Under the pieces are notes generated by a model, which was not told the origin of the DNA, made no database searches, and saw nothing but the letters and a program-made list of their open reading frames with translations. This document shows, one piece after another, positions 1 through 5,496 of a DNA stretch of 5,496 nucleotides (position 1 is the stretch's first letter; each line of letters opens with the position of its first letter). The position numbers were made by a program, and so were the translations under genes. This stretch comes from Actinomycetota bacterium. Lineage in GTDB: Bacteria > Actinomycetota > Acidimicrobiia > Acidimicrobiales > Acidimicrobiaceae. Where the stretch lies: the NCBI GenBank assembly GCA_004366215.1, contig SIRY01000159.1, positions 1 to 5,496 of the forward strand, written 5' to 3'.

Positions 1-921
1 GAGGTGGGGCACGCGGGCGGCGACGCGGTTGAAGTCGTCGAGCGTCAGGTCCACCCGGGCCTCTCGGGCGATCGCCATGAGGTGGAGCACCGCGTTCGTC
101 GACCCACCGAGCGCCATCACGACGGCGATGGCGTTCAAGAACGCCGGCTTCGTGAGGATCCGTCGAGCGGTCACGCCGAGCTCGAGCTGTCGGAGCACGA
201 GCAACCCGGCTTCGTAGGCAGCGTCGCCGCGTCGACGGTCGACGGCCGGAGCCGACGACGAGCCAAGCGGTGCGAGTCCGAGCGCCTCAGACACCGAGGC
301 CATCGTGTTGGCGGTGTACATGCCTGCACACGACCCTGCCGTCGGGCAGGCACGCCGTTCGATCTCTCCAAGAGCGTCGCTGCTCAACTGGCCCGCCGCG
401 TGCGCACCCACTGCCTCGAAGACCGACACGATGTCGAGTCGCTCTCCGTTGAGCTCCCCAGGCAGGATCGAGCCGCCGTAGACGAAGACGTTGGCGACGT
501 CGAGCCGAGCAGCAGCCATCATCATCCCTGGCAGCGACTTGTCGCACCCCGCAAGCGTGACGAGGCCATCGAGGCGCTCAGCACGGACCATCAGCTCGAC
601 CGAGTCGGCGATGACCTCGCGCGAGACGAGGGAGGCGTGCATGCCCTCGTGTCCCATCGAGATGCCATCAGACACCGCGATCGTCGCGAACTCGAGCGGA
701 ACACCACCTCCCGCCCGAACCCCCGCCTTCGCACGGTCGGCGAGCTCACCGAGCGGCAGGTTGCACGGCGTCACCTCGTTCCAGGACGACGCGATGCCGA
801 TCTGAGGCTTGTCGAAGTCCTCCTCGACGAAGCCTACCGCCCGCAGCATGGCGCGCGCAGGCGCTCGCGTCGGCCCTTCCGTCACGTCAACGCTTCGTAC
901 CTTGAGCGACTTTCGCTCCAC
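1..921 (-). CDS. ilvD: Dihydroxy-acid dehydratase, N-terminal 307 residues (cut by window edge)
   Basis: Dehydrates 2,3-dihydroxy-isovalerate and 2,3-dihydroxy-3-methylvalerate to 2-keto acids in cytoplasmic branched-chain amino acid synthesis (EC 4.2.1.9). The frame is open from a GTG at 921 to base 1, so roughly the C-terminal half (family length about 560-615 residues) is missing. Visible motifs are [17 protein letters not shown] (residues 38-54), [12 protein letters not shown] (84-95), the IlvD/Edd signature [11 protein letters not shown] (126-136), and [16 protein letters not shown] (192-207). Cys53, Cys126 and Cys198 sit where the three iron-sulfur ligands lie in the family. Asp127-Lys128 belong to the metal-binding active site. 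The pattern is closest, from memory, to mycobacterial-type [2Fe-2S] enzymes. The GTG start is supported by GAGAGGAGA five bases upstream and by the match beginning at once with [18 protein letters not shown]. It starts 18 nt after gatB. Identification is firm; cluster type is inferred. Confidence 0.96.
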   Translation of the reverse strand, partial: MERKSLKVRSVDVTEGPTRAPARAMLRAVGFVEEDFDKPQIGIASSWNEVTPCNLPLGELADRAKAGVRAGGGVPLEFATIAVSDGISMGHEGMHASLVSREVIADSVELMVRAERLDGLVTLAGCDKSLPGMMMAAARLDVANVFVYGGSILPGELNGERLDIVSVFEAVGAHAAGQLSSDALGEIERRACPTAGSCAGMYTANTMASVSEALGLAPLGSSSAPAVDRRRGDAAYEAGLLVLRQLELGVTARRILTKPAFLNAIAVVMALGGSTNAVLHLMAIAREARVDLTLDDFNRVAARVPHL

Positions 922-925
922 CCGG

Positions 926-934
926 TCTCCTCTC
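926..934 (-). promoter_or_regulatory. Ribosome binding site of ilvD
   Basis: The sequence GAGAGGAGA lies in the 18-nt gap between the gatB stop (TGA, 942-940) and the ilvD GTG at 921, with a five-base spacer ACCGG. It is the strongest Shine-Dalgarno-like match in the window. It supports the GTG over any internal ATG as the ilvD start, and suggests ilvD can be initiated independently rather than only by coupling to gatB. Confidence 0.8.
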
Positions 935-939
935 TTCCC

Positions 940-2421
940 TCAGCCGTCGCCGCCTCGCGGCGGACCATCCTCCCTCGACGAGAGCTCCGAGGCCCGAAGC
1001 GCGTCGAGCGTGGCTCGAGCGAGCTGCCCCGGCACCGACCCGGCTGCTCGACGAACGAGCTGCCCGACGAGGAAGCCTGCAACCTTCGTGTCTCCGTCGA
1101 CGAAGCGCTGCCACTCCGTCGGATACTCCTCGACGAGGCGCTCCGCGATCGCCGCCGCCGTCTCCTGGGCCGCTGACCGATCTCCCCCCACCGCAGCGAT
1201 GAGCGACTCGACCGGGGCGGGGCGCAGCCACACCTCGCGAAGGAGCTCTCGAACCTGCTGAGGCACGAGCGCGCCTTCGGCTTCGAGGCGCAGCACCGCA
1301 ACCACACGCTCCGGCTCGCACGACCCCACCGTCCCGACGAGCTGAGCGACCTCGTTCGCAACGCGACGTGCGATGAGCGTCGGTGGCAATCCTGCGTCGA
1401 GCGCTGCCCTCGTGTACGGCCACAGCACGTCAGAGATGGCGGTGTCGCGCACGTCCGTGCTGACCGCAGCGTCCCCAAGCCGAGCGCGCCGGGTCGATGG
1501 CAGGAGGGGTTGGACTCGAGCTCGCGCCGCCTCGAGGGCTGCTGGGTCGATGGCGAGCGGTGCGAGGTCAGGCTCGGGGAAGTAGCGGTAGTCCTCAGCC
1601 TCCTCCTTGTCCCGCAGCGCGGCCGTCGATCCGCGCTCTTCGTCCCAGTGCCGCGTCTGCTGAACCGGCGCCTCGCCGGCCTCGTACAGGGCGACGTGGC
1701 GCATCGCCTCAGCGACGATGGCACGGTGGAGGGAGCGCAGCGAGTTCAAGTTCTTGAGCTCCACTCGCGTGCGCAGCTCACTCGACCCGTACGGGCGCAC
1801 CGAGACGTTGGCGTCGACGCGCAGGGACCCCTCCTCCATGCGACCGTCGGTCGCGCCGACGGCCACGAGCACGGCTCGCAGTTCGCTGACGTAGGCGCGA
1901 ACCTCGTCAGGGTCGCGAAGGTCGGGGGCCGAGACAATCTCGAGGAGTGGGACGCCGGCACGGTTGTAGTCGATGAAGGTCGACGCCGCTGAGTCGATGC
2001 GGCCCCCTCCGCCGACGTGGACGAGCTTCCCGGTGTCCTCCTCGAGGTGGGCGCGCTCAATGCGGATCGTACGTCCGCTCTCGAGCACGACGGCCCCGCC
2101 CGCACAGATGGGGACGTCGTACTGTGAGATCTGGTAGTTCTTTGGCACGTCCGGGTAGAAGTAGTTCTTGCGGTGGAACTGGCTCGACTGCACCCGTGCC
2201 CCGAGTGCGGCCCCGACGTCGATGGCGATCTCGACCGCCCTCGCGTTGAGCACCGGCAAGGACCCTGGCAGGCCAAGGCAGACCGGACAGACGTTCGTGT
2301 TCGGTGCAGCGCCGAAGGCGTTGGCACAGCCACAGAAGAGCTTCGTGCGAGTTCGCAGCTCTGCGTGGACCTCGAGTCCGACGACGAGCTCGTAGCCTCG
2401 CTCACGCCAGGGCCAGCTCAC
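940..2421 (-). CDS. gatB: Asp-tRNA(Asn)/Glu-tRNA(Gln) amidotransferase subunit B
   Basis: GatB binds the misacylated tRNA, activates the Glu or Asp carboxyl with ATP, and transfers ammonia channelled from GatA; it acts in the cytoplasmic GatCAB complex. The product has 493 residues, normal for the family. GLEVHAEL (15-22) carries the Glu/His metal-site pair. Cys30, Cys32, Cys45 and Cys48 form the zinc-type cluster in LFCGC...NVCPVCLG. KNYFYPDVPKNYQISQYD (85-102) and HLEEDTGKL (125-133) follow, then the GatB signature FIDYNRAGVPLLEIVS (149-164), GSLRVDANVSVRP (198-210), VELKNLNS (220-227) and DYRYFPEPDL (277-286). From about residue 345 the C-terminal helical tRNA-binding and YqeY-like tail runs to DTKVAGFLVGQLVRR. 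The frame stays open upstream to 2580, but that extension is the gatA region in another frame. The GTG at 2421 overlaps the gatA stop as GTGA and begins just before the conserved N-terminus. Confidence 0.97.
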   Translation of the reverse strand: MSWPWRERGYELVVGLEVHAELRTRTKLFCGCANAFGAAPNTNVCPVCLGLPGSLPVLNARAVEIAIDVGAALGARVQSSQFHRKNYFYPDVPKNYQISQYDVPICAGGAVVLESGRTIRIERAHLEEDTGKLVHVGGGGRIDSAASTFIDYNRAGVPLLEIVSAPDLRDPDEVRAYVSELRAVLVAVGATDGRMEEGSLRVDANVSVRPYGSSELRTRVELKNLNSLRSLHRAIVAEAMRHVALYEAGEAPVQQTRHWDEERGSTAALRDKEEAEDYRYFPEPDLAPLAIDPAALEAARARVQPLLPSTRRARLGDAAVSTDVRDTAISDVLWPYTRAALDAGLPPTLIARRVANEVAQLVGTVGSCEPERVVAVLRLEAEGALVPQQVRELLREVWLRPAPVESLIAAVGGDRSAAQETAAAIAERLVEEYPTEWQRFVDGDTKVAGFLVGQLVRRAAGSVPGQLARATLDALRASELSSREDGPPRGGDG

Positions 2422-3860
2422 CGAGGGGCCCCTTGCTCGAGGGCGGCGGCCACGGCCAGCATTCGAGCCTCCTGCCAGGCAGGCGCGAGGACCTGGACGC
2501 CGATGGGCAAGCGCTCGCGGTCGAAGCCCCACGGGACCGAGACGGCCGGCTCGCCGACGAGGTTCGAGGGTACGGTGCACACGTCCGAGCGGTACATCGC
2601 GACCGGGTCGTGGCTGCGCTCCCCGAGGCGGAACGCGCTCGAGGGCGACGTCGGCGCGAGGAGGACGTCAGCCTCGGCCCATGCGCGCGCAAACCCCCGG
2701 CCCAGCCACGTGCGCACGCGCTGAGCCTGGACGTAGAGCGCGCTACGGTAGCCGGCTGACAACGCGTAGGTACCGAGCATGATCCGCCGCTTGACCTCCT
2801 CGCCAAAGCCCTGCGAGCGGGTCGCGACCATGAGCGCTTCCGTCGTAGGCGCCCCGACGCGCAGCCCGTAGCGGACCCCATCGAAGCGCGCGAGGTTCGA
2901 CGAGGCCTCTGCCGGCGCGATCACGTAGTAGGCAGCGAGCGCCGCGCGCACCTCAGGCACCGCAACCTCACGAACGTGGGCACCGCGCCGTTCGAGCTCC
3001 CGCGCCGCCTCGTCGACGGCGCTCGCAACCTCGGGGGTCGCCATCGCGACGAGGTCTCGCACCACGCCGACGCGGAGGCCGCGCACTCCGTCGTCGAGCG
3101 TGGCGCACACCGCGAGTGCAGGACGCGTCGCACTCGTCGCGTCGCGGGGATCGTGGCCGCTGACGACCTCGAGCAGGACGGCTGCGTCCTCGACGGTCGC
3201 CGCGAGCGGGCCGATCTGGTCGAGCGACGAGGCGAACGCGATGAGCCCGTAGCGCGACACGCTACCGTAGGTCGGTTTGACGCCGACGACGCCACAGAGG
3301 GCTGCCGGCTGACGAATCGAGCCGCCGGTGTCTGAGCCGAGGGCCGCAGCGACGAACCGCGCCGCGACCGCGGCAGCCGACCCACCCGATGACCCCCCGG
3401 GCACCCGATCGAGGTCGTGAGGGTTTCGCGTCGGACCAAAAGCGGAGTGCTCCGTCGACGACCCCATCGCGAACTCATCGAGGTTGGTCTTGCCGACGAG
3501 GACGGCCCCGGCGCCGAGGAGGCGCTCGACGACCGTCGCGTCGTAGGGGGGGCGCCAGCCCTCGAGGATGCGCGACCCCGCCGTCGTCGCGAACCCTCTC
3601 GTGACGATGTTGTCCTTCACGGCCACGGGGACCCCACACAACGGGCCCGGATCCTCTCCCCGCGAGACTCGACGATCCAGCTCATCGGCCCGTGCGCGCG
3701 CTCCATCGACGTCGAGCGCGAGGAAGGAGTGCACATCGGGCTCCTCGATCTCGAGCTGAGCGACGTACGCCTCGAGCACCTCGCGCGCCCGGAGGGTGCG
3801 CGAGCGCACCCCTTCGGCCACCTCGCGAACGCCGAGCTCGAGCAGTGCCTCCGGCGTCAC
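2418..3860 (-). CDS. gatA: Asp-tRNA(Asn)/Glu-tRNA(Gln) amidotransferase subunit A (glutaminase/amidase)
   Basis: GatA hydrolyses glutamine (or asparagine) to release the ammonia used by GatB. The 480-residue product is full length for the amidase-signature family. The Ser-cisSer-Lys triad is visible: Lys82 in GVPVAVKDN, Ser157 in PGGSSGGSAAAVAAR (154-168), and the nucleophile Ser181 in GSDTGGSIRQPA (175-186). Spacing between these residues equals that of the well-studied Staphylococcus aureus enzyme (79/154/178, as recalled). LVGKTNLDEFAMGSSTEHSAFGP (121-143) and KPTYGSVSRYGLIAFASSLDQIGP are further GatA-type blocks, more specific than those of a generic amidase. It starts at a GTG that overlaps the gatC stop as GTGA, with GGAG eight bases upstream (3872-3869). 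Its own stop overlaps gatB in the same way, so translational coupling through gatC-gatA-gatB is likely. No key residue is missing. Confidence 0.97.
   Translation of the reverse strand: MTPEALLELGVREVAEGVRSRTLRAREVLEAYVAQLEIEEPDVHSFLALDVDGARARADELDRRVSRGEDPGPLCGVPVAVKDNIVTRGFATTAGSRILEGWRPPYDATVVERLLGAGAVLVGKTNLDEFAMGSSTEHSAFGPTRNPHDLDRVPGGSSGGSAAAVAARFVAAALGSDTGGSIRQPAALCGVVGVKPTYGSVSRYGLIAFASSLDQIGPLAATVEDAAVLLEVVSGHDPRDATSATRPALAVCATLDDGVRGLRVGVVRDLVAMATPEVASAVDEAARELERRGAHVREVAVPEVRAALAAYYVIAPAEASSNLARFDGVRYGLRVGAPTTEALMVATRSQGFGEEVKRRIMLGTYALSAGYRSALYVQAQRVRTWLGRGFARAWAEADVLLAPTSPSSAFRLGERSHDPVAMYRSDVCTVPSNLVGEPAVSVPWGFDRERLPIGVQVLAPAWQEARMLAVAAALEQGAPR
2429..2434 (-). promoter_or_regulatory. 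Ribosome binding site of gatB within a palindrome
   Basis: AAGGGG lies in the last codons of gatA, seven bases before the gatB GTG at 2421, which supports that start. Five of its bases belong to the perfect 10-base palindrome AGGGGCCCCT (2424-2433). As RNA this could form only a three-pair stem with a four-base loop, or pair between two molecules, so a regulatory effect is doubtful. Confidence 0.55.
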
Positions 3861-4168
3861 GAGCCAAGCTCCGTGATCGGCGGTATGCCGAGCAACCCGT
3901 CGTCGTTGAGGCGCCCGGTGAGGGCCAACGCGTCACGCCCGAGGCTCGGTACCGGCTCATCAGGCCGCAGCGTCGTAGTGTCAGAGGCGACGTGCTCCAT
4001 CGGGGCGAGGTCGCCCACATCGACGCGGCGAACCTCGTCGATGAGCGCGAGCACACCGTCGAGCTCGTGTCGCATCCGCTCCACGTCGGCCTCGGTGAGC
4101 TCGAGACGCGCAAGGCGCGCGACGTGGCGGACCTCCGCTCGAGTGATTCCCTCGCGCACGCGCGCCAT
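3857..4168 (-). CDS. gatC: Asp-tRNA(Asn)/Glu-tRNA(Gln) amidotransferase subunit C
   Basis: GatC is the small non-catalytic subunit that wraps around the GatA-GatB interface and stabilises the complex. The 103-residue product has the family's usual length and layout. It has a helical N-terminus, ITRAEVRHVARLARLELTEAD (8-28), then a second helix with the LDGVLALIDEVRRVD pattern. A loop follows with LAPMEHVASDTTTLRPDEP, and an extended C-terminal tail DDGLLGIPPITELGS. Position immediately before gatA, with a GTGA overlap, supports the call independently of sequence. The start is uncertain. The ATG at 4168 has no well-spaced ribosome binding site. A GTG three codons later (4159) has AGGA eight bases upstream, and would shorten the protein to 100 residues without losing any conserved part. 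Confidence 0.94.
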   Translation of the reverse strand: MARVREGITRAEVRHVARLARLELTEADVERMRHELDGVLALIDEVRRVDVGDLAPMEHVASDTTTLRPDEPVPSLGRDALALTGRLNDDGLLGIPPITELGS

Positions 4169-4171
4169 CCT
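4168..4171 (-). promoter_or_regulatory. Possible ribosome binding site favouring a later gatC start
   Basis: The only well-placed purine motif before gatC is AGGA at 4171-4168. It overlaps the annotated ATG itself and stands eight bases before the in-frame GTG at 4159. For the ATG to be used, the ribosome would have to rely on the weaker GGCGAG further up (about 4183-4178) or on re-initiation after the preceding gene stops 23 nt away. The evidence is a short match only. Confidence 0.35.
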
Positions 4172-4191
4172 AGCGAGCTCGCCGGGCGCCT

Positions 4192-4629
4192 CTAGGACGT
4201 GATCGCGCGCACGATGGCAGCCACTCGCTCATCGCGGCTCGCAAGCGCCTGCGCGAGGCCGAGTAGCTTCGTGAGGTCCCCGGTGACCGTGATGCGGCCC
4301 TGCAGGAACGCCTCGATGGCCCGCTGGGGATCGAGGTCGACAAAGAGCGACCGCGCCGTGTCGTAGTCGAGCGCGATCGTCACGTCTGGCTCGTCGAGGA
4401 GCCCGAGCGCGATGTCGAGCCGTCCTCCAGTCGTGTCGACGTGCGCCTCGATGGCGTCGTCACGAAAGGGTGCACCTCGAATGAGCTGGTTCATCCGAAG
4501 CGGCACCGAGACCTCAACGGACTCGACGCCAAGACGCTCGCGCAAGCGCTCGAACTCCTCCAGCCACGCTGGAGAGAGAAACTCGTGCTTGGCAAGCCCC
4601 TCGAGCACCGAGGGGTCGAACGTGTCCAT
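4192..4629 (-). CDS. Small SCP2-like (sterol carrier protein 2 fold) domain protein
   Basis: The 145-residue protein is probably a single-domain SCP2-like protein, a fold that binds lipids, fatty acyl groups or other hydrophobic ligands in a tunnel. The support is the C-terminal half. PDVTIALDYDTARSLF (81-96) is followed by the helix DPQRAIEAFLQ (100-110) and then GRITVTGDLTKLLGL (111-125), the characteristic SCP2 order of strand, helix, 'G-x-I-x-V-x-G-D' strand and final helix. The first 35 residues are helical and not recognised. No signal peptide or membrane segment is seen, so it is presumably cytoplasmic. The ATG at 4629 has AAGGG (4641-4637) seven bases upstream. It lies 31 nt after the PASTA gene and 23 nt before gatC, so it is probably cotranscribed with both. 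The ligand cannot be told from sequence, and a role in the amidotransferase pathway is not known. Confidence 0.72.
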   Translation of the reverse strand: MDTFDPSVLEGLAKHEFLSPAWLEEFERLRERLGVESVEVSVPLRMNQLIRGAPFRDDAIEAHVDTTGGRLDIALGLLDEPDVTIALDYDTARSLFVDLDPQRAIEAFLQGRITVTGDLTKLLGLAQALASRDERVAAIVRAITS

Positions 4630-4660
4630 CGTACCACCCTTGGCTCTTGCTACCCCCAGC

Positions 4661-5496
4661 TTACGAGTTCGGCGCGAGGACGAGATTCACGGCGGTCCCG
4701 ACCGGCACGAGCGTGCCCGGCGCCACACCTTGCCCGACCACGCTGACCGTGCTGCCGAGGTAGGCAGCGATCGCGTTGAGCGATAGTCCAAGCGGAGTGG
4801 TGAGCGCCCCGTAGGTGAGCTTCGCGCCCTGGAGCACAGCCTCGGCCTCGGGGAACGTGTCGCCGAGGACGTCCGGCACGGCGACGTCAGGAGGTCCGAG
4901 CGAGACCACCACCGTGACCGTCGCGCCGAACGGCGCGACGGTCGATCCGGGCGGTGTCGTCGAGATCACGTCTCCCTGCGGCACGGTGGTGGAGTACGCC
5001 TGCTTCGTCGTCACCGAGAAGCCCGCTGCTCGCAGTGCCGACGTCGCCACGGCGACGCTGTCGCCGAGCACTGCGGGTACCGGGCGCGGCGGTGGCCCAG
5101 CCGAGACGATGAGCTCTGCGGCGGCGTGCCAGGGGACACGAGTCGCCGCTTGGGGCTCGCCGATGACGCTGCCGACCGGCGCGGTCGCAGAGTAGGCTCG
5201 CCGCACCGCCACCCGTAAGCCGACGCGCCCGAGGGCACGCTCAGCGTCGGCGAGCGTGAAGCCGACGACGTCTGGTACCACGACGGGCGCGTGGCCGAGG
5301 GAGACGATGAGCTCGAGCGCGCTGAGCGCGTGCGCACTGCGCCCCGCCCTAGGAGACGTCCCCACGACCCGGCCGAAGGGCACCGACGCACTGTAGGCGT
5401 GGATCTCGCTGACGCGGAGGAACCCTGCCGACACGAGCATGCGCCGCGCTAGCACCGGCTCGAATCCGGCGACACGCGGCACCCTCAGCCGACGAA
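4661..5496 (-). CDS. PASTA-repeat protein, N-terminus outside window
   Basis: The visible 277 or so residues consist of about four consecutive PASTA domains and nothing else. These domains are found outside the cell in penicillin-binding proteins and PknB/StkP-type Ser/Thr kinases, where they sense cell-wall fragments. Units begin at VPRVAGFEPVLARRML, VPDVVGFTLADAERAL, VPAVLGDSVAVATSAL and VPDVLGDTFPEAEAVL. Each runs through a G-x-V-x-x-x-x-P-x-G-type strand to an (L/V)IVSxG or VVVSLG end. The frame is open to the right edge (four more codons, reading RRLR, precede the GTG at 5482). That GTG falls inside the first repeat, so it is not the start. Whether a kinase domain, a transmembrane helix or a signal peptide lies upstream cannot be seen. 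It may be the tail of a PknB-like kinase or a stand-alone PASTA protein. TAA at 4663-4661 ends it. Confidence 0.85.
   Translation of the reverse strand, partial: RRLRVPRVAGFEPVLARRMLVSAGFLRVSEIHAYSASVPFGRVVGTSPRAGRSAHALSALELIVSLGHAPVVVPDVVGFTLADAERALGRVGLRVAVRRAYSATAPVGSVIGEPQAATRVPWHAAAELIVSAGPPPRPVPAVLGDSVAVATSALRAAGFSVTTKQAYSTTVPQGDVISTTPPGSTVAPFGATVTVVVSLGPPDVAVPDVLGDTFPEAEAVLQGAKLTYGALTTPLGLSLNAIAAYLGSTVSVVGQGVAPGTLVPVGTAVNLVLAPNS
4664..5490 (-). repeat. Four tandem PASTA domain units (protein-level repeat)
   Basis: Approximate unit limits are 5490-5294, 5293-5096, 5095-4895 and 4894-4664, each about 65-77 residues. The first three share an internal block: AYSASVPFGRVV, AYSATAPVGSVI and AYSTTVPQGDVI. 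The fourth lacks the AYS-x-x-VP-x-G block and instead has LTTPLGLSLNAIAAYLGS before a recognisable VAPGTLVPVGTAVNLVLA ending. The units have diverged at the nucleotide level, so this is old domain duplication and not a recent tandem repeat. Confidence 0.75.

Larger units (their letters stand above)
1..5496 (-). other. Putative single operon PASTA - SCP2-like - gatC - gatA - gatB - ilvD
   Basis: All six genes share one direction, with junctions of +31, +23, -4, -4 and +18 bases. The two negative junctions are GTGA overlaps, in which the stop TGA of one gene shares bases with the start GTG of the next; that arrangement usually means coupled translation and balanced GatC, GatA and GatB amounts. 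No promoter-sized gap and no inverted repeat with a T-run is present at any junction. The promoter must therefore lie upstream of 5496, unless one is buried inside a coding region. The operon probably continues past base 1 because ilvD does. Confidence 0.7.

Noticed and set aside
4..1176. A 390-codon open frame on the plus strand
   Set aside because: It lies antisense to ilvD and the end of gatB, both confirmed by conserved motifs. Its product is a low-complexity Arg/His/Glu/Asp-rich sequence with no recognisable domain, which is typical of antisense frames in GC-rich coding DNA.
882..1724. A 280-codon minus-strand frame overlapping gatB
   Set aside because: It is an out-of-frame Ser/Arg-rich reading of gatB and the gatB-ilvD junction, with no motif. 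The gatB frame is well supported.
2422..2580. N-terminal extension of gatB to a start at 2580
   Set aside because: The extra 53 residues are Arg/Gly/Pro-rich and overlap the conserved end of gatA in another frame. The family N-terminus begins just after the GTG at 2421.
3417..4202. A 261-codon open frame on the plus strand
   Set aside because: It is antisense to gatA and gatC, rich in Arg and Ser, with no domain. It is a by-product of codon bias.
4630..4660. Possible terminator between the PASTA and SCP2-like genes
   Set aside because: The 31-nt gap contains only a three-base GCT/AGC inverted pair around a G-run and no T-tract. A Shine-Dalgarno motif occupies the rest.
5480..5482. GTG as the true start of the PASTA protein
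   Set aside because: It falls inside the first PASTA repeat (VPRVAGF), and the frame remains open upstream to the window edge. No signal peptide or membrane segment follows it, as would be expected for a complete exported protein.
1..5496. Transposons, CRISPR arrays, tRNA or rRNA genes, prophage or defence genes
   Set aside because: Coding sequence fills nearly the whole window with six core-type genes. I found no inverted terminal repeats, regularly spaced repeats or RNA gene signatures by eye.

Overview
The window is GC-rich throughout, with many GTG starts and pervasive overlapping open frames on the opposite strand. That pattern suggests an actinobacterium. The dihydroxy-acid dehydratase resembles the mycobacterial-type [2Fe-2S] enzymes, and a PASTA-repeat protein is present, which also fits. 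A deep actinobacterial lineage such as Acidimicrobiia is possible, but that is a guess and nothing here proves it.

All six genes lie on the minus strand and are transcribed from the right edge toward the left. In order of transcription they are: a PASTA-repeat protein whose N-terminus lies beyond the window (4661-5496); a small SCP2-like lipid-binding-domain protein (4192-4629); gatC (3857-4168), gatA (2418-3860) and gatB (940-2421), the three subunits of the tRNA-dependent amidotransferase; and the N-terminal 307 residues of IlvD (1-921), cut by the left edge.

The junctions are very tight: 31 nt, 23 nt, a 4-nt GTGA overlap, a second 4-nt GTGA overlap, and 18 nt. No junction has room for a promoter plus terminator and no terminator hairpin is visible, so the set reads as one operon. 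There is no gene-free stretch longer than about 31 bases.

Functionally, GatCAB converts misacylated Glu-tRNA(Gln) and/or Asp-tRNA(Asn) into the correct amidated form for translation. IlvD makes the 2-keto acids for valine, isoleucine and leucine. The SCP2-like and PASTA proteins have no known part in either process, so their place at the head of a gat-ilvD transcription unit is the least explained feature. Apart from that the region is ordinary core metabolism. I see no mobile element, CRISPR array, RNA gene or clearly new system.
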